From contig CAKOVS010000004.1 in NCBI GenBank assembly GCA_934122085.1, positions 1-64,000 of the forward strand: a stretch of 64,000 nucleotides of DNA, read 5' to 3'. Under the pieces are notes generated by a model. That model was given only the letters and a program-made list of their open reading frames with translations. It made no database searches and had not been told where the DNA came from. Position numbers and translations under genes: made by a program. Every line of letters begins with the position of its first letter. Positions within the stretch are counted from its first letter, which is position 1. Source of the stretch: an uncultured Clostridia bacterium (GTDB lineage: Bacteria; Bacillota; Clostridia; TANB77; CAG-508). Positions 26,031 to 35,454 of the stretch are shown here, piece after piece.

Positions 26031-27817
26031 ATCAATATTCTAATAAAATAGAAAAATTACTTAAATATGAAGATGATAAAATATTAATTCCAGATTTAGT
26101 TCTCGAAAAAGAGGGAATTGCTTGTGGAGATAGACTAGTTCTATCTGGAGAAATAGATAATAATATTATTTTGTTTAAATTTAAATGTTCAATGGCGTGT
26201 GACTTAAGTAAGGCAGTATGTAATTATATAATGAAAGAATATAATGATAAAAATTATGATATTGTCATGGAAGAATTATCAAGGTTGAAAAATAATATAG
26301 ATAAAGATAATAATTTTTTGTTTAAAATGTTTGATTTAGATGCAGAACGATATTTTCATAGATATGAATGTATGTATGCTCCAATAAAATTGATGATGAC
26401 ATTTTTAAAAGAGATAAAAAATACAGAATATAAATTTACACAAAAACCAGATACTCATTATAATATGGAATGTGATGCATGTACAGGTGCTTGCAGAATT
26501 AATTGGAACAATGAGAAAATTGAGAAAGTTGATCATCATAAAAACAAAAAATATTCTACAGAATATTTTGAAAAGTGGTTACCATTGGGGAAAATAGTAT
26601 TAAATGATAAGGATAAAGAAAATTTAAAGTTAGTATGTAAAGATATGACAAAAGAAGATTATCAATTTTTATCAGATTATACAATGAATAGTTTTGTATT
26701 ACAGCATATTATGGAGAATTGTCCAAAATTATTAAATGAGAATTGGAAAGCACCAGCATATCTAATACAAAAAAATGAAATTACAAACAAGCAATTTGAA
26801 AAAGTAAGAGATTATATAACAAGTAATAAATTAAACATTTATTTTGTAAAAGGATATGTATCACAAAAATATTATGAAAATCCATATTTAAGGATTCATT
26901 CAGATTATGATTTGATTGCTAATAGTAGTAAAGATGCTTTTGAATTAACATCATATTTATTAAAAAATGGTTTTACAATTAGGCCAAATTTATTTTCAAT
27001 TAAAAATATGAATTATAAAGGAAAAGATATAGTTACAGGACATTTTCACGTACAAAAAATTATAGATGACATGTATATGTTTGAATTAGATATTACATTT
27101 CCAGGTTTTCCTATAAATAGAGTAGATATTTTTTATCCAAGATTAAATGGTAATGAAATATCAATAGAAGACCAAATAATTATTACATTATTACATCTTT
27201 TTAAACATAGCAATATTTATATGAAAGACATAAATGATTTATATTATATGCTTAATAGAGAAATTAAATTAGAGTATTTAAAGGAAAAAATTGATGAATA
27301 TAATTTAAATGAATTTCTATCAGTAGCTGTAATGTATATAATGAAAGAATATCCTATAAGTGTAGAAAAATTTGAGAGAATAATTGAGGTATTTAAAATA
27401 GATAAACAGATATTAAATAAATATCCTAAATGGCCATATGATAATGAAATGCACTTAAAAATAAAGAAAAAAGACTTTGAGGAAAGAACACAAAATAAAA
27501 AAGAGGCAGACAGAAAGTATTTATTTCCAGTTGTTATATTTGTAAATGAATATAATTTTGATAATATTGAATCTGTAAAACAAGATAATGAATTTAAATT
27601 TGAAAAAATATTAGATGATATTTATGAGGTTAGATTTGAGGATTATATATTTTATTTAACAAGTATAGGAATATTTATAGATAATTATATAAATACGGAG
27701 AATTTATCAAGAAGAAAATGTTTGGAAATTATTGAAAAATTTTTAGATAATATTAAAAAGAAAGATTTTTATGCTGTGTCATATGCATCTGAACATTTTT
27801 ATGTTAGAACTATTTAA
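26024..27817 (+). CDS. SufU-like scaffold fused to an NTP_transf_5-like nucleotidyltransferase
   Basis: Residues about 1-130 resemble SufU: Cys34-Gly-Asp (ACGDRL), then Cys55 and Cys59 in CSMACDLSKAVC where SufU has GCSIS; a Cys cluster CDACTGAC follows at 150-157. From about 225 to 480 the protein resembles the family of uncharacterised nucleotidyltransferases (PF14907-type) with the metal-binding pair Asp294/Asp296 in RIHSDYDLIA. The last 100 residues are unassigned. 597 aa. The fusion implies that sulfur handling and nucleotidyl (or related) transfer act on one substrate. The ATG overlaps the SufS-like gene. I know of no characterised protein with this architecture. Confidence 0.75.
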   Translation: MLNQYSNKIEKLLKYEDDKILIPDLVLEKEGIACGDRLVLSGEIDNNIILFKFKCSMACDLSKAVCNYIMKEYNDKNYDIVMEELSRLKNNIDKDNNFLFKMFDLDAERYFHRYECMYAPIKLMMTFLKEIKNTEYKFTQKPDTHYNMECDACTGACRINWNNEKIEKVDHHKNKKYSTEYFEKWLPLGKIVLNDKDKENLKLVCKDMTKEDYQFLSDYTMNSFVLQHIMENCPKLLNENWKAPAYLIQKNEITNKQFEKVRDYITSNKLNIYFVKGYVSQKYYENPYLRIHSDYDLIANSSKDAFELTSYLLKNGFTIRPNLFSIKNMNYKGKDIVTGHFHVQKIIDDMYMFELDITFPGFPINRVDIFYPRLNGNEISIEDQIIITLLHLFKHSNIYMKDINDLYYMLNREIKLEYLKEKIDEYNLNEFLSVAVMYIMKEYPISVEKFERIIEVFKIDKQILNKYPKWPYDNEMHLKIKKKDFEERTQNKKEADRKYLFPVVIFVNEYNFDNIESVKQDNEFKFEKILDDIYEVRFEDYIFYLTSIGIFIDNYINTENLSRRKCLEIIEKFLDNIKKKDFYAVSYASEHFYVRTI

Positions 27818-27820
27818 ATA

Positions 27821-28513
27821 ATGAAAGAGAGTATTCATATGGGGATTGTTATAATGGGAGGTACTGGTACAGGTAAAAGTACACTTGCAAAAATATTATC
27901 TATTCATACAGGCTATAAATTATATGAAATTGGTTATATTGTAAAAAATAGTTATTTTAATATTATGAAAAATGAAGCATTAAAAATATATAAAAATAAA
28001 GAAAGAGCAATAGAAAGTATAAGAAAAACATATAAGGAAAATTCTAAGGATTATTTTACAAATAAAAGATTAAAATATGTTAATGATATGGTAAAGAAAA
28101 ATGGAAATGATTATTTTATAACTAAATTATTAAAAGAACATTTAAATGAAAATATAATTATAGTAGGAGCACGTACTTTTGATGAAGTCAATGCAATAAA
28201 AAAATATATGAAAAATCCATTTTTAGTTGGACTAGTATGTAATGAAGATAGATTGACAAAAAGATTTGTAAAAAGAGAAGATAGATATATGAGTTCAAAT
28301 AATGCTGAAAAAATTTTTGAAAAAAGGCGTTGGACAGAGAAAAAATGGGGAGTAGAAGAAGTATTAGATACATGTGATATAGTAATAGAAACAGATGATA
28401 AGAAACCAAGAGATATTGCAAATATTACATTAAATGAATATAGAAAATTTTGGATTGATAAAAAAAGAAAATTAGGAGAATTAAAGAATGAGCGAAAAAG
28501 AATTATATATTAA
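27821..28513 (+). CDS. P-loop kinase (dephospho-CoA kinase / adenylate-kinase-like)
   Basis: Walker A GGTGTGKST at about residues 14-22 near the N-terminus, followed by a lid-like segment KRFVKREDRYMSS and a TCDIVIETDD strand typical of small-molecule or nucleotide kinases such as CoaE and Cmk. 230 aa. It starts 3 bases after the previous stop; ATG 27839 is an alternative start. The last 26 bases overlap the HprK-like gene. The substrate is unknown; context suggests a modification pathway rather than nucleotide metabolism. Confidence 0.75.
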   Translation: MKESIHMGIVIMGGTGTGKSTLAKILSIHTGYKLYEIGYIVKNSYFNIMKNEALKIYKNKERAIESIRKTYKENSKDYFTNKRLKYVNDMVKKNGNDYFITKLLKEHLNENIIIVGARTFDEVNAIKKYMKNPFLVGLVCNEDRLTKRFVKREDRYMSSNNAEKIFEKRRWTEKKWGVEEVLDTCDIVIETDDKKPRDIANITLNEYRKFWIDKKRKLGELKNERKRIIY

Positions 28514-29474
28514 AGCAGATACTTTTCATATTAAGCTTATTACTACATCAGATTTTATTAAACAATATATTATTGACAATATATCAGAGTTTGAAAGATT
28601 AACAATAAGTTTTGAGTTAGAAGAAAAGGTTGATAAAGTTGATACAACTTTACAATATAATAATAAAGAAACATATAATTTTATGTGTACTGAAAATGGA
28701 TATGTTTTTGAATGTCCTTGGCAAGAAATCAATAAATCAACAATTCTTCCTATGATATTTAGACTTTTAGTAGAAGTAATGAGACAAAATATTAGTGAAA
28801 TAAAGGTTCATGCATCAGCTATTACTAAAGGAAAATATTCTTCTCTATTTTTTGCACCTTCAGAGGGAGGAAAAACAACTACTGCAATGGCAATGTGTCA
28901 AAAGTATCAATGTATATTAAAAGCAAATGATGCTACAGTTGTTAAATTCATTAATGAGATGCCATTTTTACTTAGAGGAGATAATGTTTTTAAAGTAAGA
29001 GCAAATGGATTAAAGAAATATTCACAAGAAATCTTTGAAAAAAATATGGATATTCACTCAGATGCTCCTTGGTTAGATAAAGCCAAAATAAATCCAGAAG
29101 ATATTGGGGTAAAAACTAATAATGATAGTTCTGAAATAAAATATATATTTTTTATAAAACTTGATACAATGATAGATGGTTGTACGATGAAAAAGTATGA
29201 TAAATTTAATAGTATGAAGAAAGATGATTGGTTTAAGCCTAAAATGCAAATTTATCAAAATATTAGTGGAACAATAAAAGGGTCTGATTTAATTCCAATT
29301 GGAAATAAAGGAAATATTCTTCCAATTGATTTGCCATCATTAGATAATAATAAACTTTCATTAAAAAGAATAAATTTTATAAATAATTTGTTTGATAAGT
29401 GTGAAGTATATCAACTAAGAGGACAATTAGAAGAAATGACTAATATCATAAATAGAATTATATCTGGAAAGTAG
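28488..29474 (+). CDS. HprK-like P-loop kinase of the biosynthetic-cluster type
   Basis: 328 aa. Walker A lies at residues 124-131 (PSEGGKTT, Lys129) in the context SSLFFAPSEGGKTTTAMAM, preceded by a HASA-type strand, the pattern of HPr-kinase-like proteins often found in lasso-peptide and other RiPP clusters beside PF14907 nucleotidyltransferases. The N-terminal 110 residues are a family-specific domain. The start ATG 28488 follows TTAGGAGAATTAAAG and overlaps the upstream kinase gene. Likely function: phosphorylation of a protein or peptide partner, by inference from family and context. Confidence 0.75.
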   Translation: MSEKELYIKADTFHIKLITTSDFIKQYIIDNISEFERLTISFELEEKVDKVDTTLQYNNKETYNFMCTENGYVFECPWQEINKSTILPMIFRLLVEVMRQNISEIKVHASAITKGKYSSLFFAPSEGGKTTTAMAMCQKYQCILKANDATVVKFINEMPFLLRGDNVFKVRANGLKKYSQEIFEKNMDIHSDAPWLDKAKINPEDIGVKTNNDSSEIKYIFFIKLDTMIDGCTMKKYDKFNSMKKDDWFKPKMQIYQNISGTIKGSDLIPIGNKGNILPIDLPSLDNNKLSLKRINFINNLFDKCEVYQLRGQLEEMTNIINRIISGK

Positions 29475-29480
29475 GAAAAA

Positions 29481-30104
29481 ATGGAACAAGAATATAAATG
29501 GATATTAGATAATGATGAAAAAAGAAAGGATATTATTGATTCTATATTTGTTTCAAAATTTATAAAAAATAAACTTGAAATAAATATGAAAGCAATTTAT
29601 TATGATGATATATATGGAACTATGAAGAATGTGCATGGAGCTTTAAGAAAAAGAAAGCAAAATGAAGAGTGTATATGTTGTTTGAAAATTGAACAAAAAA
29701 GTGAAAACAATTGCAAAAAGAGAATGGAATATGAATTAAAAGAAAATGATATATACAAAGCTTTAAAAAGATTTCCAGATATAGGAGCACCAAAAGAATT
29801 ATGTGATAAAATAGGAAAAGAAAAATTAAATGAATTATGCACTATAGAATTTGATAGGATAGCATATAGGTTGCAAATAAAAGACAATTGTATATTAGAG
29901 TTATCATTTGATAATGGAGAAATGATAAAAGAAAATAATAAGCAAAAGTTTATGGAAATGGAGTTGGAATTAAAATCAGGAGATGAGAATGAATTTCATA
30001 CATATGCTAATATGTTAGAAAATAAATTTGCATTAAAAAATCAACCATTATCCAAAATCGCCCGAGCAATGAGCTTAGATAAAAGGGGGGATGGAAATGT
30101 ATAA
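29481..30104 (+). CDS. CYTH-domain protein (triphosphatase-like)
   Basis: Begins with the CYTH signature E-x-E-x-K (Glu2, Glu4, Lys6 in EQEYKW) and contains further tunnel-lining charged strands: ALRKRKQ, CCLKIEQK, CTIEFDRIAYRL, MEMELEL. CYTH proteins hydrolyse inorganic triphosphate, thiamine triphosphate or form cAMP. 207 aa. Starts 6 bases after the HprK-like gene and overlaps the GroEL frame by a few bases, so it belongs to the operon. Confidence 0.85.
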   Translation: MEQEYKWILDNDEKRKDIIDSIFVSKFIKNKLEINMKAIYYDDIYGTMKNVHGALRKRKQNEECICCLKIEQKSENNCKKRMEYELKENDIYKALKRFPDIGAPKELCDKIGKEKLNELCTIEFDRIAYRLQIKDNCILELSFDNGEMIKENNKQKFMEMELELKSGDENEFHTYANMLENKFALKNQPLSKIARAMSLDKRGDGNV

Positions 30105-31710
30105 AAAAGTTCTTTTTTCAAAAGAAGTTAGAGAAGCAATGCTAAAAGGTGTTAATATATTAGCAGATTCAGTGAAAATAACAATGGGACCTAAAGGACG
30201 AAATGCTGTATTAGATAAAGGAATGGGGTCACCATTGATAACAAATGATGGAGTTAGTATTGCTAAGGAAATAGAGTTAAAAAACAAGTTTGAAAATATG
30301 GGAGCTAAATTAGTATATGAAGTTGCTAATAAAACAAATGATATTGCTGGAGATGGAACAACAACAGCAACAGTTTTAGCTCAAAGTATGATTGAAAATG
30401 GATTGAGTGAGATAGAAAATGGTGTTAATCCAGTATTAATGAAAGAAGGAATAGAGTTTGCGAGTGAAGCAATTGCTAAATATATTGAAGATAACTCTAA
30501 ACAAGTTAATAACTTAGAAGATATTTTAAATGTAGCATCAATTTCTGCTGGAAGCAATAAATTAGGTAAATATATAGCTGAAGCAATAAAAAAAGTTGGT
30601 AAAAATGGTGTTATAACAATAGAAGAATCAAATGAATTAGATACATATGTTGAAGTAACAGAAGGATTAAGCTATGATAAAGGATATATTTCAATGAATA
30701 TGCTTGCAGATGGCGAGTTAGATATAAAATTAGATAATCCGTTAATATTAGTTACTGATAAAAAAATAAAATCTATACAAGAAATATTACCGACTTTAGA
30801 AATGATAATAGAGGAAAATAGAGAACTTTTAATTATTGCAGATGATTATGAACAAGAAGTAATTTCTACATTGGTATTAAATAAAATGAATAATACTTTT
30901 AATGTAATTGCAACAAAGGCACCATTATTTGGAAATAATAAAAGAGAAATTTTACAAGATATTTCTATTATGACAGGTGCAAAATTTTATAGTAAAGATT
31001 TATATCCTAATATAATAAATGTATCAAAAGATGAATTAGGAAGTGCTAAGAAAATAAAAGTAGCAAAGGAGAATACAACTATAATAAGTGGAAATGGCGA
31101 TAAAGAAAAAATAGAAAATAGAAAAAAAGAAATAGAAAAACAAATTAAAAATTGTAAAAGTGACTATGAAAGAAAAAAACTTGAAGAACGATTAGGCAGT
31201 ATTAATAATGGAATTGCAATTTTAAAAGTAGGTGGAGCAACTGAAACAGAAATGAAAGAAAAAAAATTAAGACTAGAAGATGCTTTAAATGCTACTAAAT
31301 CAGCAATAAAAGAGGGAATTGTTCTTGGAGGAGGTGTTACATTAGTTAATGCTTACTCAAAATTAAAAAGTGGATTAAAAAATGAAAACAAAGATATTCA
31401 AAAAGGAATAGATATTGTTTTAGAGGCAATTCTAGAACCAATGAAGCAAATTATTAAAAATGCAGGATTAGATGTTAAGGAAATAATATCTAAACAATTA
31501 AAAAGTGAAAAAGGAATAGGATATGATGCTAAAAATAATAAGTGGGTTAGAATGTTCGAGGCAGGTATAGTAGATCCAGCATTAGTTACTAAAACAGCTT
31601 TATTAAATGCAGCAAGTATATCAGCATTATTTATTACAACTGAAGTTGGAATTGTAATAGATGATGAAAATAATATAGAAAAAGATTTTCCAACAATGGA
31701 TATGTTTTAA
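30097..31710 (+). CDS. GroEL-family chaperonin inside the radical SAM operon
   Basis: 537-aa group I chaperonin: KITMGPKGRNAVLDK, DGTTTATVLAQ (ATP site) and GVTLVNAYSKL regions are present. ATG 30097 is preferred over 30091 because AAAAGGGGGG ends right before 30091. The C-terminus ends EKDFPTMDMF and lacks the Gly-Gly-Met tail of housekeeping GroEL, and no groES is adjacent. The position as last gene of the radical SAM block suggests a dedicated chaperonin for an enzyme or product of this pathway. It could instead be the sole GroEL of the genome; that cannot be judged here. Confidence 0.9.
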   Translation: MYKKVLFSKEVREAMLKGVNILADSVKITMGPKGRNAVLDKGMGSPLITNDGVSIAKEIELKNKFENMGAKLVYEVANKTNDIAGDGTTTATVLAQSMIENGLSEIENGVNPVLMKEGIEFASEAIAKYIEDNSKQVNNLEDILNVASISAGSNKLGKYIAEAIKKVGKNGVITIEESNELDTYVEVTEGLSYDKGYISMNMLADGELDIKLDNPLILVTDKKIKSIQEILPTLEMIIEENRELLIIADDYEQEVISTLVLNKMNNTFNVIATKAPLFGNNKREILQDISIMTGAKFYSKDLYPNIINVSKDELGSAKKIKVAKENTTIISGNGDKEKIENRKKEIEKQIKNCKSDYERKKLEERLGSINNGIAILKVGGATETEMKEKKLRLEDALNATKSAIKEGIVLGGGVTLVNAYSKLKSGLKNENKDIQKGIDIVLEAILEPMKQIIKNAGLDVKEIISKQLKSEKGIGYDAKNNKWVRMFEAGIVDPALVTKTALLNAASISALFITTEVGIVIDDENNIEKDFPTMDMF

Positions 31711-31736
31711 AAAAATAATAGAAAAAGGTGATTAAA

Positions 31737-33398
31737 TTGACAAATAAAGAATTAGCGGATTTAATGTTTCCGAATGTAACAAAAACAATTGAAGATTATG
31801 AAAAGGAATACCCAAAGAGAGACTTACCAGAAGGAGCTGTGGTATCTAGATATGCTCCAAGCCCAACAGGTTTTGTCCATATGGGAAATATGTTATCTTG
31901 TTTTATAGAAAACAAATTACCACAACAAACAAAAGGAGTATTTTATTTAAGAATAGAAGATACAGACCAAAAGAGAGAAGTTGAAGGTGGAATAGATAAT
32001 ATTGTAAATGCGATAAAAATGTTAGGATTAGAATATAATGAGGGTGTTATTTCAACTACAGAACAAAAAGGAAAATATGGACCATATATACAAAGTCAAA
32101 GAAAAGATATATATGATACATTTATTAAATATTTAATTGAGGAAGGAATGGCATATCCTTGCTTTTGCAACGCTGAAGAATTAGAGGATATAAGAGAAAA
32201 ACAAAAATCAGCCAAAGCTAGAATTGGATATTATGGTCAATATGCAAAATGCAGACAGTTAGATAATGAAGAAAGGGCAAAAAGAATAAAGGCAGGTATG
32301 CCATACACAATTAGATTAAAATCAACAGGAAATTATGAGAAAAAAATACAATTTAAAGATTTAGTTAAAGGTAAAGTTACATTTCCTGAAAATGATCAAG
32401 ATATTGTTTTAGTAAAAAGTAATGGCATTCCAGTATATCATTTTGCACATGTTGTAGATGATCATTTAATGAGAACAACTCATGTTCTAAGAGGAGAAGA
32501 TTGGTTATCTTCAGTACCAGTACATATAGAATTATTTAATAAATTTGGATTTGAAATACCTAAATATGCTCATTTAGGATTAATAATGATTGTTGATTCT
32601 AATGGAGGAAAACGTAAAATAAGTAAAAGAAAAGATACAGATTTTACTGTTGAAAGTTATCATAGAAAAGGATATCCAACTATTGCATTACAAGAATACT
32701 TAATGACAATAGCAAATACTAACTTTGAAAGTTGGAGAATGGCACATCCTTATGATTCACTAGATAAATTTGAATTTTCTTTTTCTAAAGTTGGAAGTAG
32801 TCCTTTATTCGATACAGCAAAATTAATAAATATTTCAAAAAATTGCATTTCAAAAATGACAGCTGAAGAAGTATATAATTATTCATTAATTTGGGCAAAA
32901 GAATATGATGAAGAATTAGCTAAAATGTTAGAAGATAAAGAATATGCTTTAAAAGTATTTGGAATTGAAAGGGGAAATAAAAAGCCAAGAAAAGATATTT
33001 CAAAATGGTCTGATGTAATGTATAATATTGGATATATGTATGATGATGAATTTTATGGAAAAGTTAATGAATATCCATATCAAGTTATTTCTGATAAAGA
33101 AGATATTGCGAAAATATTAGATTTATATATTTCAAAATATTATAATGAATCAGATGATAAACAAACATGGTTTGATAAAATTAAAGAATTAGCAGTAGAA
33201 ATGGGATATGCAGGAGAGGTTAAAGAATTTAAAGCAAATCCAGGAATGTATAAAGCACATGTTGGAGATGTAAGTACAGTATTAAGAGTTGCTTTAACTG
33301 CTAGAACAAATACACCAGATATGTATGAAATTATGCAAGTATTAGGAAAAAATAGAATTGCAAAGCGTTTAGAAGTTGCTAAGGAGAACTTAAAATAA
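31737..33398 (+). CDS. gltX: Glutamyl-tRNA synthetase
   Basis: Class I aminoacyl-tRNA synthetase charging tRNA-Glu, and with GatCAB also tRNA-Gln. HIGH motif as PSPTGFVHMGN near residue 42 and KMSKS-type motif KISKRKD near 296. About 553 aa, longer than many GluRS. TTG 31737 lies 5 bases after AAAGGTGA; GTG 31728 would overlap that site. It follows the GroEL gene by 26 bases and could be on the same transcript. The next gene begins at the base after the stop. Confidence 0.93.
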   Translation: MTNKELADLMFPNVTKTIEDYEKEYPKRDLPEGAVVSRYAPSPTGFVHMGNMLSCFIENKLPQQTKGVFYLRIEDTDQKREVEGGIDNIVNAIKMLGLEYNEGVISTTEQKGKYGPYIQSQRKDIYDTFIKYLIEEGMAYPCFCNAEELEDIREKQKSAKARIGYYGQYAKCRQLDNEERAKRIKAGMPYTIRLKSTGNYEKKIQFKDLVKGKVTFPENDQDIVLVKSNGIPVYHFAHVVDDHLMRTTHVLRGEDWLSSVPVHIELFNKFGFEIPKYAHLGLIMIVDSNGGKRKISKRKDTDFTVESYHRKGYPTIALQEYLMTIANTNFESWRMAHPYDSLDKFEFSFSKVGSSPLFDTAKLINISKNCISKMTAEEVYNYSLIWAKEYDEELAKMLEDKEYALKVFGIERGNKKPRKDISKWSDVMYNIGYMYDDEFYGKVNEYPYQVISDKEDIAKILDLYISKYYNESDDKQTWFDKIKELAVEMGYAGEVKEFKANPGMYKAHVGDVSTVLRVALTARTNTPDMYEIMQVLGKNRIAKRLEVAKENLK

Positions 33399-33869
33399 GT
33401 GAAAGTAATTTTTGTTGATGTTGACGGAGTTTTAAATTCAGATGATTTTATAGATAGTGTAAAAGGAAAACAAGATATTGATATAAAAACTGTTTTATTA
33501 TTAAAAAGAGCAATTGAAGAAACAGGTGCGAAAATTGTAATGGATACATCTTTTAGATATACACAATCATTTTTAAAAGTTCAAGAAATGTTATTACAAA
33601 ATGGAATTATGTTTGATAAAACACCTTTTATTGATAATGAAAGAGGAAAAGAAATAAAACAATATTTATCTAAACATAAAGATATAGAAGATTATATTTT
33701 GCTAGATGATGTTGTGTTTCCAGATTTTGATGATGAATTATTAAGTCATTTAATAAAAATGGATGATACAAATACAAGAGGAATAGGAAAAGGCCTTCAA
33801 GAAAAAGATGTAGAAGAAATTATCAGAAGATTTGGAAGAAAAAAAGATTTTAAGGAAGTTGAAAGATAG
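33399..33869 (+). CDS. HAD-superfamily protein
   Basis: 156 aa beginning directly with VKVIFVDVDGVLNSDD, the HAD motif I with both aspartates (D7, D9). Motif II is VMDTSFRY and the acidic motif IV may be LLDDVVFPDFDDE. It matches the short capless HAD proteins of unknown substrate. GTG start immediately follows the gltX stop, so translation is probably coupled. Confidence 0.8.
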   Translation: MKVIFVDVDGVLNSDDFIDSVKGKQDIDIKTVLLLKRAIEETGAKIVMDTSFRYTQSFLKVQEMLLQNGIMFDKTPFIDNERGKEIKQYLSKHKDIEDYILLDDVVFPDFDDELLSHLIKMDDTNTRGIGKGLQEKDVEEIIRRFGRKKDFKEVER

Positions 33870-33879
33870 GAGGAACAAT

Positions 33880-34065
33880 ATGGATTATAACATTGGAGAT
33901 ATAGTTAGAACAAAGAAAGTACATCCTTGTGGAAGTAAACTTTGGGAGATAACCAGAGTTGGAGTTGACTTCAAATTAAAATGCCTAGGTTGTGGTCATA
34001 TTGTTGTTCTTGAAAGACCTAAAGCTTTAAAGGCAATAACCAAATTAGAGAAAAAAGCAGAATAG
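33880..34065 (+). CDS. DUF951 family protein
   Basis: 61 aa: starts MDYNIGDIVRTKKVHPCGS, then WEITRVGVDFKLKCLGCGH, the complete DUF951 signature with a Cys...CxxC set that may bind zinc. Start ATG 33880 follows AGGAGGAACAAT; the open frame from 33832 overlaps the HAD gene and is not the real start. Function unknown; widespread in Bacillota, where it is commonly near housekeeping genes. Confidence 0.92.
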   Translation: MDYNIGDIVRTKKVHPCGSKLWEITRVGVDFKLKCLGCGHIVVLERPKALKAITKLEKKAE

Positions 34066-34098
34066 AAAAAGCCCTCGTCATTGTGACGAGAGCTTTTT
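34066..34098. terminator. Bidirectional terminator
   Basis: AAAAAGC-CTCGTCA and TGACGAG-GCTTTTT form a strong stem with a TTG loop between convergent genes. Confidence 0.9.
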
Positions 34099-34103
34099 CA
34101 GTC

Positions 34104-34538
34104 TCAAACCCGAAGAATTCCAATCTCTTCAGAGCCCTTAGAGATGATCCACTGATCACCACAGGGAACAGAGTCATTTCCACACCATTTCATACTGACA
34201 TTGTGCTTGTGCGCGATGTCAAAGATGGTTTTAAAGTGACTATTTTTCTGGATCCTCCAATTAGCTCTAGAAATGCATATTTTTTCTTCTGGAACTTTCC
34301 AAAGCCATTCTTGGTTAATCGGCTTACATTCTTGTGAAATATGGTTCCCATGAATATCCTTTGCACCAAAATCGAATGTTTTGGGACTATCAGGCGAAGA
34401 ATAGACTTCATAAGGGTATAACCAATCCCTCATTACACATCTGCATTCCTTATAGAGCTTTTCAGAATCCTCACCAAAGATGCTGGTTAGCAAAATTGGC
34501 TTCCTGAAATTTTTCAGGTTTTCGATTAAAATGTTCAT
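34104..34538 (-). CDS. Orphan 144-aa protein, atypical composition
   Basis: Start ATG 34538 follows GGAGGAAAAGCAA on the minus strand; the frame is open to 34610 without another site. A cytosolic protein with many Trp, Cys and Lys residues and no motif I can place (NFRKPILLTSIFGEDSEKL at the N-terminus; IAHKHNVSMKWCGNDSVP near the C-terminus). Less AT-rich than its neighbours and ends with an in-frame CGG (followed by G). It stands alone, like the genes at 2922, 3809 and 43803, and is probably acquired. Confidence 0.7.
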   Translation of the reverse strand: MNILIENLKNFRKPILLTSIFGEDSEKLYKECRCVMRDWLYPYEVYSSPDSPKTFDFGAKDIHGNHISQECKPINQEWLWKVPEEKICISRANWRIQKNSHFKTIFDIAHKHNVSMKWCGNDSVPCGDQWIISKGSEEIGILRV

Positions 34539-34742
34539 TTGCTTTTCCTCCGTTTGGCAGTTGCCTGCTCCTAGTTGTGATTTCTTGCTGAAAAACGAAG
34601 TTTTCAACATATAAGCTATCTTTTATTATAACAAAATTTACAGAAAATGTCAAATCAAAAGCATAAAAAGAGCTATAAATCAAGTTCTTTTTTCTTTTAT
34701 AATTCGACAAAATATCTTATAAAAAATATAAAATTGACATTT

Positions 34743-35324
34743 TTAAATATATTGTTCAATTATATTCCAAACATCTTCACAATAAATTTTCTTTTCAGAA
34801 GAAAATGGTAGTGTAGTAATATCACCAATAGGGTTTAATTGATTTTGAATATTTTTAGAAGCATCGAGAACCTTAGTTTTAGCAATCTTATCAGCTTTAT
34901 TTGTAAGAATCATACAAGGAAGACCACTTCTAATAACATAATCATACATTAAAAAATCATTTGAAGTAGGATCATGTCTAATATCAACTAAAAATATAAT
35001 TAAACAAATTTCTTTACGATGTTTTAAATAATTTTCAATAAATTCTCCAACTTTTACTTGTTCTTGTTTTGACATTTTGCTATAACCATAACCAGGTAAG
35101 TCAACAAAATAAAATTTGTCATCCATATTATAAAAATTTAGTTGACGAGTTTTACCAGGCTCACTACTTGTACGTGCAAGCTTTCTTCTATTAATCATTG
35201 TATTAACAAAACTAGATTTTCCAACATTAGATTTTCCAACTAAAACAACTTCTGGTAGACCATTTTTTGGATATTGACTTTCTTTTACAGCAGAAACCTC
35301 AAAACGTGGATTTTTTATTATCAT
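34743..35324 (-). CDS. ysxC: YsxC/EngB ribosome biogenesis GTPase
   Basis: 193-aa TRAFAC GTPase for large ribosomal subunit assembly. G1 GKSNVGKSS near residue 31, G3 DLPGYGYSK near 75, G4 TNKADK near 137, G5 FSSEKK. Standard length; AAAGGAATTT precedes the ATG. Divergent from the HD-domain gene at 35455. Commonly beside lon or clpX in other Bacillota, but not here. Confidence 0.95.
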   Translation of the reverse strand: MIIKNPRFEVSAVKESQYPKNGLPEVVLVGKSNVGKSSFVNTMINRRKLARTSSEPGKTRQLNFYNMDDKFYFVDLPGYGYSKMSKQEQVKVGEFIENYLKHRKEICLIIFLVDIRHDPTSNDFLMYDYVIRSGLPCMILTNKADKIAKTKVLDASKNIQNQLNPIGDITTLPFSSEKKIYCEDVWNIIEQYI

Positions 35325-35396
35325 AATTAAATTCCTTTCTTATACATAATATGTGGATATTATAACATTGAAAATTTAAAAGTGCAAGTTAATTAC

Positions 35397-35425
35397 TTGT
35401 AAACAAAAAATGGTTGTGATAGAAT
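35397..35425 (+). promoter_or_regulatory. Sigma-A promoter of the HD-domain gene
   Basis: TTGTAA (35397-35402), 17-bp spacer, TAGAAT (35420-35425), 30 bases before the start codon. Confidence 0.6.
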
Positions 35426-35454
35426 AAAAACATAAAAGAAAGGATTAATATATA

